Assembly (NCBI GenBank): GCA_964017145.1
Contig: CAXHKQ010000343.1
Location: forward strand, 1 to 15,052
Source: Agrocybe praecox
Taxonomy: Eukaryota > Basidiomycota > Agaricomycetes > Agaricales > Agrocybaceae
DNA: 15,052 nt
Direction: 5' to 3'
A model generated the notes under the pieces. It searched no databases and was not told the DNA's origin. It worked only from the letters and a program-made list of their open reading frames with translations. Every line of letters starts with the position of its first letter. Positions within the stretch are counted from its first letter, which is position 1. Below are positions 8,461 to 15,052 of this stretch, in pieces. The position numbers and the translations under genes were made by a program.

Positions 8461-8700
8461 TAAATAATAATTTATTATTCTCTCACAACGAGCCAACACG
8501 CAAGACAATAAATTGTGTCAGCACGACAACTTTTCATAAAAGTGGCGCATTGCTAGTAATGATGGGAGAATAAGAATGTTCGAGTTCTGCCTGCTATTCA
8601 AAGCTCGTCATAAATGACAATATGATATGGTAAATGTATGAATGAATATTCCCTGAAACAAACGTGAAACAGGCAAAGTGACACGGAAATCCGCGTGTTT

Positions 8701-8863
8701 GATAAATTATCCTATTTTGTGTGTTTGTACACTCCATCTGGCAGGTACGACCGGTACCGGATGCACAATCGTATCAGACTCAATTATCGAGCTTGTTTTA
8801 TTTAATAAAAAATCATAATGCATATCAAGATAATTGGTATCAAGATAATGATGAGATATTATC
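8701..8863. promoter_or_regulatory. Cluster of GATA-factor motifs
   Basis: Six GATAA/TTATC motifs fall within 163 bp: 8701-8705, 8707-8711, 8784-8788, 8829-8833, 8844-8848 and 8859-8863. Two belong to a 12-bp direct repeat TATCAAGATAAT (8823-8834 and 8838-8849, period 15). GATA factors drive gut and fat-body expression in mosquitoes; enhancer activity here is inference. Confidence 0.35.
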
Positions 8864-9232
8864 GTGAATGTGAGTGTCAGTGCCGTTAATATTACTTGGA
8901 AAGTTCATATTTCTTGGGGATAGTCTCAACCCAAACCAGTTATTATTCAACGTCTGACCGTCTAAATCATCCGACCCCTCAACATCGTATCAAATGGCGT
9001 TATCACGCCCATTCGGACTGGTCCCTCTGGGCACGTCCATCATTATCATCGTCCCAGGGTCGTCGTCGTCATAAATGGTCACAGCGAGCGAGCTATGCGC
9101 GATCTGCTTGGTGTATCTTTTGTTAGAGCGAAATTCCCTCGTCAGCATATCGCTCGATGTCCATAAGTTACAGCCAAAGTTCGCACCGAAATGGAGCTGC
9201 GCTCACAATGGACCTAAAGCATAGTTCGAACA

Positions 9233-9255
9233 TACACACACACACAAGCACACAC
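9233..9255. repeat. CA microsatellite
   Basis: Interrupted CA dinucleotide run (ACACACACACAC, then AAG, then CACACAC). Confidence 0.85.
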
Positions 9256-10640
9256 TTGGACGCCCGAAATGAACTGCTCTCCGAACTCGCGACTATTATT
9301 GCTCGATTGTTGTTTCCGAGTTCAAATGGATGGTCCGCGCTGTGTGCTGAGTAATCCCTGAGCACTCCCGGTCCACGCCCAGCATCATCATCAGTTGGCC
9401 AACAGCCAACGCGCGCAGGCAGGCACATGGCAGAAGTCACAAGTTCGACCATAACGTGAGTGCGTCGCGACACCACTGACATATGACAGCTCCAATCGTA
9501 AGTGTGAAACAAACGGCATTGAGACGGCTGACAATATGCAAAACTCGTACTTTTAAATTTGAATACAAGTTGTTTAATATGAGGTGTGTGTGAAATCGAC
9601 GAACGGACATATTAACCCTCAATTGTAGGGATGATTATGCTTTCGATTGCAAATATGAATACGTCTGCAGAGTAAATATCAAAAAAGTAATACAGTCCTA
9701 TAGTTCTGATTTAAAATTGAATCGAATTATTTCAAGCACCGACGGATATCATAATTCAAAATTGAAAAGAAACATTCCAACGAGCCTTACTCAGGGCACG
9801 CAACATGAATTCGAAACACAATAAACGTTTGCGAAAATTGACGCTCGCATACATATAGTAGACTCGGTCGTTCAGACTGGTAACTTTATAGCTCCGACAT
9901 GTGCGTAATCGGTATGTAGTGTGAAAATTCGCTGTGAAGACGTGACTGGGGTTGCATATGTAACACAAAAAGTAAAATCCATCGTCGTACAAAATTGGGA
10001 TTTCGTATCGCTGCTCCATTTCTAGAACCTATATTATATGTGCTCTACGTTTTTCATTCGGGTTCGTCTATACTAATAGTAACACATAGCAGCAAGTGGT
10101 TTGAACCCGAAACGGGCATACGCTTCCTAATTTCTGGGTGGTTATTATGTCGCGTTAATTACGAGTTTCCGGCGGCTCATAATGATTCTCGTGAAGATGC
10201 CAAAAGCAACAAAGGCTGTAGTTGCCGCATTATTTCAGACTAGAGATTGATTGCACAACGTTCCATAGCTTGGTCGTTTCCAACGACTTGGTAAATGTCG
10301 GCTGATGTCGCATTGAACGATGGCACATTGTGCATGTCGCGGTGTATAATGAAACGTCACCGCGAGAAGAACACAGCGCGGATGCCTAATTGTAACCATA
10401 ACTTTGGCATACAACATCAGCAACAATCAACAATGTGTCAAAGTATGACAGTATGACAGCACCTCACGTTCAAGAAGCATATAAAATATAACGATCTATA
10501 CTGTCGTTGTATTGTCTGCTGAAAAAGATACACACGTTTTCAGTTTGGCAATCTACTCTGAATCTTGAATGTGTTGGATTTCTTTTATTTTTAACGATAA
10601 AGACTATTCATTTTATGCATACGTTCCGAACGAGCACGGT

Positions 10641-12160
10641 ACATCGCGACATTGGCACACACACTCAGCCCAGTGTCAATTCACCCGCGCATGCATGTCA
10701 ACACGCTGCGTAAACATTTTCTCAGCATCACGGCCAAAGAAAACACCTCCCCAGCACTGCTGCAATCTACTCTCACACACATTTCTGCGCACCATTCAAC
10801 AAGGTGGCCGAGTTCACATTGCGCAAACAGCACTGCGGTAAAATGCGGATTCTTGTTGTGTGTGCGCATGTAGCTTAGATGTGGATGGGGGCTTCTCCAA
10901 CTTATCTGTGGAACGTCGACGTTCGATGCTTGTGTGTGAGTGTAAATTCATAACGCGTTTTACGTATGCCAAACGGGCGTTTCGACAGCGGCATCCACAT
11001 CGGCAAAAGACGAGTTTTCGATGGTACGTGCTGTTACGTGCTGTGTGCACAGAGAAACGGGTGTGAAAACGACGCGCATGCACTGCGGATACTCTGCAGA
11101 ATACATAAACATTCAACACGCGGGCCTGCTTCGCCCTCCGGTTCACGACCGCCGCGTGTGTGTGTGCGCACACGCACGCACGCATACAACCATAATTGGG
11201 GAAAATCAATCGTGTATGTGAAGCACATCGCACAGACGCGCCCACCACACAAAATGCAAACGACGCAGCAACACCGAGAGGAAATTGAAATTTCCAGTCA
11301 GTTATCACTTTGATCGACAGCGCAAATTGAGCGGTATTTCATATTTCCAATGCGCATCCCGCGATGACGGTCGACGTGCGTGGTGAGTTGTGGGGTTTTA
11401 TGTTGTGTATGTGGAGGAGGCAATCATATATAAAGTCAGCGTAACGCGTGAAACGTGACCGGGATTGAATAAACGTTACATCAAATTATTTTTGAATTTT
11501 CTTGTACTATTGTACTACTAATAGCACATCTATTGACCTGATATTTCATGTTTCATGCTTGGAGATTCGCATGAAATCATCTAAAAGGTATATCAACTAC
11601 ATATTCAGTTATGCTCTCTATTCTCTCTCTTGAGCCGTGCTGTGCGCGCATATTTCACAGAAGCATGCCCTCTGAACTCTGTCATAGTTGGAACTTTTTT
11701 CCCGGGATATTTAGAGTGCCCTTCAAGTCTTTTGTCGTCTGAGCAAGTTTGCGATATTGAAATTCACAGTTCATTACCCACAGCAGCAGCAGCAGCATCA
11801 TCTGCGAACGGACTCCCGATTACAGTTGAAAAGTAATATGTAAGGTATTATTATGCTGTTTATCGTCTGTCAAGTTCGGCGAGATTGAAGTACAATGACA
11901 AACTATTCAGACTGGCTCAGCTTATGAACATACAGATTGATGCTGATAGCAATACTAATTTCTCATTGCACACGAAGCACGCAAGAAAAGAGCAGAATCA
12001 GGTAATGTCTTCACGTCTAATTTGTATGCATAGTTGAGCACACACAAATTTAATAGACGTATCACTATCCATCTTCGAACTCTGTCATACAGTAATATTC
12101 CTCTGTGAGCAAAATCTAAGTACCGATGTAAATGCTCGCTAGCGTGCAAGGTCGCCATCA
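10641..12160. other. Gene-free region upstream of JHBP genes
   Basis: No supported gene. Bases 10641-11310 are rich in CA/CG steps and leave open frames on both strands up to 164 codons. Their translations are Arg/His/Cys-rich and repeat-driven, and overlap on opposite strands, so I do not call them. TATATAAA at 11427-11434 resembles the TATA boxes of the JHBP genes downstream, but no coding exon follows that I can recognise. A (CAG)5 run is at 11781-11795, and TTTCATGC/GCATGAAA arms at 11551-11576. Confidence 0.55.
11153..11188. repeat. 36-bp alternating pyrimidine-purine tract
   Basis: Strict alternation of pyrimidine and purine across GT, GC and CA units without a break. Such tracts can adopt Z-DNA under negative supercoiling. 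It is also an imperfect inverted repeat (GT side against CA side). Confidence 0.8.
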
Positions 12161-12175
12161 GCGCGCGCGCGCGCG
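12161..12175. repeat. GC dinucleotide run near JHBP promoter
   Basis: (GC)7G, followed after one break by ATGTGTGT, ends about 50 bp upstream of the TATA box of the first JHBP gene. Pure GC alternation is the strongest Z-DNA-prone sequence class and is rare in this AT-rich context. Confidence 0.85.
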
Positions 12176-12224
12176 ATGTGTGTTTATTGTCTTAACGAGC
12201 TTGCGAGTATTTAGCGCACCTAGG

Positions 12225-12265
12225 TATATATAAACTACGCCGGCTGATGTTTGCTCGACAGTCGC
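12225..12265 (+). promoter_or_regulatory. Core promoter of first JHBP-like gene
   Basis: TATATATAAA at 12225-12234 is followed about 30 bp later by CGACAGTC (near 12257-12263), an initiator-like sequence. This would give a 5' UTR of roughly 70 nt before ATG 12329. The second JHBP gene has the same arrangement. Confidence 0.7.
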
Positions 12266-12328
12266 CAGCGCCAGCAAGTGTCTTTCGGTACACACTCTCT
12301 AATACTCTGTGACAGTTTCCGTTTCGAG

Positions 12329-13805
12329 ATGATAGCCCATCAGCTTCGTGGAAACGCGCGGTTGGCAGCCGGCTTGGCCGTGCTAATCGCGTGCATCGTT
12401 GGCGCTGCCACTTTTGAGCTGCGTATGAATAAACATTGCCTTGCGCTTGAGTGTGCCTAATCATCGTGAATATTCAAATATTTGTTCCCGCACTCTATAA
12501 CAGCCGAAGGATACACTCCGTGTGCCGTTGACTCGCTGGACTTGAACGAATGCATCCGCAGCAACATGGAGCGCATGATTCCGAAACTGAGCGTAAAGTT
12601 TTCATTATTCCCAGAGTTCATTTGTATATTTTACAATTGTACTTGGTGTAATCAAAAAACAAAGAGCAGAGTAAAACACCTATCACTCTGCCCGTGTTTG
12701 AGCAGACACTTTAAAATTTTGGTTTGACAGTTTCTCACTCTTCTAATGCAGTTGAGCGCTGCTCTCGTGCAAAAATGCTTCCTGGTTGAGTGACAATTGT
12801 AAAATACATTTTGTTCTATCATATACAGAATTTACACGAGTATTTCTCAATACCTCAAGTATTTCGATCAAGTCTGGAAAATAAGTATTCTTCCTTTTCC
12901 TTCAACCACAGAACGGCCTGCCGGAGCTGAGCATTCCCGCCCTCGATCCGATGGTCCGCCAGGCAATGCTGTACGAGTACAAACGCGGACCGCTGAACGT
13001 TCTCGTTCACGCCAAAGCGACCACCGTGCTGGGCATCAGCAAGACGCAGGTGAAGGCGGTGCGCACGAAACTGACCGACGCCGGCATGGATGCCGAGTTG
13101 GACACGTACTTTCCGGAACTGAAGCTGAGCGGAGCGTACAAGGCGGACAGTACGTACGAGGGGCAGCGCTTCGGATCGAGCGGCATGTTCAACTTTACGT
13201 TCAGTAAGTGCTAAGCTATGATGTTGATTTAGTCTGTCTTGAATATGTTGAGATATTTTTGGGTTCTTTCTAAATTATAACTACATTTTTTTCCTTTTTA
13301 ACGGGAATCCAAACGCATCAACATAATTTCCATTTGGTTCTTGAGATTGATCCATAACATTCGAAGCGGAGCATTCAAATTGAAGTTCTACTCATAAACC
13401 ATGGAATCTTATAATTCTCATTCTCATATTGCGCAGCGGGTTTGCATACGACCGAGAAGATGTCGGGTCGCTTCGTCGAGCGCGATGGACATAAGTACTA
13501 TGAGCTGGAGCACTTCGATCTGGACATCGAGATGGACGACTTCAAGTTCGGAGCTACTGGCATCTTCAAGGATGCGGCGATGAGTGAGTTGAATGAGAGA
13601 GATGTATTTTGACAGCTGAATAAATTTCAAACATTAACTTTTGGTGATTACAGATCAAATGGTCGTGTCGTTCATGAACACCTACTGGCGCTTCGTGTAC
13701 CAGCAGATTCTGCCCGCCACGCGATCGGTGTGGGAGCCGATGTTCGTGCGCGAATCCAATCAGTTCCTGGAGAAGTTGCCGATCGACGCGCTGATGGTGT
13801 TCTAA
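12329..13805 (+). CDS. JHBP/takeout-like secreted ligand-binding protein
   Basis: The family (juvenile hormone binding protein/takeout) comprises secreted carriers of hydrophobic ligands in haemolymph and sensory or fat-body tissue. The ligand of this member cannot be read from sequence. Five exons: 12329-12422, 12504-12592, 12912-13203, 13437-13583 and 13654-13805. All introns are GT-AG (81, 319, 233 and 70 bp). They join in frame to 257 aa, the normal family size. Residues 1-27 are a signal peptide with a hydrophobic core (LAAGLAVLIACIVGAA). Cys38 and Cys48 form the usual N-terminal disulfide pair, in a CxxD...NEC setting. The remainder has the family's amphipathic layout: a G-rich stretch (YEGQRFGSSGMFNFTF, with an N-F-T glycosylation sequon) and a C-terminal helix region ending LPIDALMVF. 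The stop is TAA at 13803-13805. The start ATG is the first in frame after the TATA-defined leader. A tandem paralogue with the same first two intron phases follows at 14400. Confidence 0.88.
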
Positions 13806-14299
13806 AGTGCGGAGGACGAAGAGGATTAGAAATGCAACGAGCTGCTGTAGTCATTTTACTAGTGTTTAACCGTCTATCGGATTGATTGAATAATATATAG
13901 TTAGTCTAAAGCTGTTGACAAGAACAACACGCAGTTATCAACTGTTTACTTTTTCCATTAACACACGTTCAGCAGACAACACAATGCAAGTAGAACGAAT
14001 CACAATTTACATACTACACACTTTTGACGTAAAGCACATTACACTCGCTGCACCTTTCCACCAAAATTAACATACAAAAACCAGTTGCAACGTACACACG
14101 CAATTCTATATGGAGTATATAATTCTAGATTCTAAAACGATGCGTTTCGCAGCAATAGTTGATCTTAACACACATCTACATATTCGAACACAAACACACT
14201 CGGCGTTCGTCTTGGTCAAGGTTAAAGCTACTGCGCTGCGCTACTATATAATAAGCACTCGTTTTTGCACGTCAGCGTGGATCACAGAGATCACACAGG
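13806..14299. other. Spacer between JHBP-like genes
   Basis: 3' flank of the first gene and upstream region of the second. No canonical AATAAA follows the stop. AATAAT/AATATA at 13889-13897 is the nearest poly(A)-like signal, about 85 nt downstream. The rest is AT-rich with CA steps, and no gene is visible. Confidence 0.55.
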
Positions 14300-14335
14300 T
14301 ATATATAGAAGCTAAGCAAGCCGGTCCGGTCATTC
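14300..14335 (+). promoter_or_regulatory. Core promoter of second JHBP-like gene
   Basis: TATATATA at 14300-14307 is followed by TCATTC at 14330-14335, which fits the insect initiator TCAKTY with +1 at A14332, 32 bp from the start of the TATA box. The implied leader is 68 nt. Confidence 0.75.
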
Positions 14336-14399
14336 AATCTACGGCCAACGGTCGAAGTGATCAAACAGAACAACCAACAGTTCAGAACAACAGTGCACC

Positions 14400-14664
14400 A
14401 TGGCGTCCAACAGCAGCAGCATCGGCCGCCGACCGGCAAAGGGATTAGCAGTGCTGATGGTGATCCTCGCCAGTCTGGCCATTTGCATCGAAGCGCGCAG
14501 CGTTGAACTTCGTACGTTCTGGAATAATTCAAGTGTGTAGTTGATGAAGTGTTTTAATTATTGTGTGTTATCTAGCTGAGGGACTCAACGGCTGCCAGAT
14601 CGATTCGCCCGACCGCGATGAATGCATTCGTGAGACGCTGGAGCATTCGCTGCGCGTTTTGAGT
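14400..14664 (+). CDS. JHBP/takeout-like protein, first two exons (partial)
   Basis: This is a paralogue of the gene at 12329-13805, cut off by the window end. Exon 1 is 14400-14511 and exon 2 is 14576-14664, separated by a 64-bp GT-AG intron (donor GTACGT). Exon 2 ends at donor GTAAGT (14665). The two exons give 67 aa. The signal peptide has an N-terminal Ser/Arg-rich stretch, then a hydrophobic core (GLAVLMVILASLAICIEA). Cys44 and Cys54 have the same ten-residue spacing as in the neighbour, and both genes share ELPEG at the exon junction. The start has an ideal context (CACC before ATG, G after). No third exon is visible before the window ends, so intron 2 exceeds 388 bp; the neighbour's is 319 bp. 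Confidence 0.85.
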
Positions 14665-15052
14665 GTAAGTGAAAGTGCCTGAGACCAATAATAAGTAATA
14701 ATCATCAGTGTTTTATTCCTTTTGGAAAAAGTGGTCCGTTTTATCAACCTCCAAATTTATTGCTACTTTCTATGCTTCGAGATATTTTTCTAAAATCTGG
14801 CTGTGGCTCACTGCCGCATAGAATTGTTTGGGCTGTCTTCTCGTACTCCTAACCAGACGTAATCTATAGAAAATCGAGAGAACAAATCTTCGTCCTAAAA
14901 ACCAAATAATACCTACAGTAGCAAAATGAGCCAAACTGCATAAATATCACCAATTCAATGCTCTATGTTGCACCAAAAACATCTTCTAATTTTCCTATGA
15001 AAAGTAAGACTGTTTTCAGAGTCACAAAAACACCAGTGCAAACTAATTTTCC
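14665..15052 (+). other. Intron 2 of second JHBP-like gene (incomplete)
   Basis: AT-rich sequence after the donor at 14665. I looked for a segment resembling exon 3 of the neighbour (NGLPELSIPALDP-like) and found none, so the acceptor should lie to the right. Confidence 0.6.

Larger units (their letters stand above)
8461..10640. other. Gene-free intergenic region
   Basis: No supported gene. It contains an AT-only palindrome (AATAATAA 8463-8470, TTATTATT 8472-8479), the GATA-motif cluster at 8701-8863, a 12-bp direct repeat, and a CA tract near 9240. Open frames are short and unlike any family I know. Confidence 0.55.

Noticed and set aside
10814..11308. 164-codon minus-strand open frame, overlapping plus-strand frames of 68-115 codons
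   Set aside because: Translations are Cys/His/Arg-rich products of CA and CG repeats, several frames are open at once, and no domain or promoter fits.
11630..11836. 68-codon plus-strand frame with an alanine run, after a TATATAAA at 11427
   Set aside because: The frame begins at TTG, the alanine run comes from (CAG)5 read in another frame, and nothing resembles a JHBP exon.

Overview
The window looks like genomic DNA of a dipteran insect, most likely a mosquito and perhaps an anopheline. Reasons: split genes with short GT-AG introns, insect-type TATA and initiator promoters, a moderately AT-rich genome with many CA/GA microsatellites, a Cdk9 kinase of insect type, and an insect-specific JHBP/takeout family. 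The species call is inference.

Left part (about 1-4.5 kb): two head-to-tail genes on the minus strand encode paralogues of Cdk9, the kinase subunit of P-TEFb that phosphorylates RNA polymerase II and its pausing factors. The copy at 3011-4192 is orthodox (393 aa, single open frame). The copy at 372-1688 (438 aa, also a single open frame) is about 87% identical over the kinase domain. It carries a second, decayed copy of the N-terminus including a broken glycine-rich loop, and it differs in the catalytic loop and the T-loop. 5' and 3' flanks are shared between the copies, so the duplication unit was larger than the coding region. The first 200 bases of the window resemble the upstream flank of the divergent copy, which hints at a third copy just left of the window.

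Middle (about 4.5-12.2 kb): roughly 7.7 kb without a gene I can support. It holds microsatellites, a cluster of GATA motifs, a 46-nt imperfect hairpin, a 36-bp alternating pyrimidine-purine tract and scattered TATA-like sequences. The open frames here are short, rich in CA-repeat translation, and match no family I know.

Right part (12.2 kb to end): two tandem plus-strand genes encode secreted JHBP/takeout-like proteins, which bind small hydrophobic ligands. The first is complete in five exons (12329-13805, 257 aa). The second starts at 14400, and only its first two exons lie in the window. They share intron phases and an identical exon 2 length of 89 bases, and each has a TATA box about 30 bp upstream of a plausible initiator. 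The kinase and JHBP groups are separate tandem families. Nothing in the sequence links their functions.
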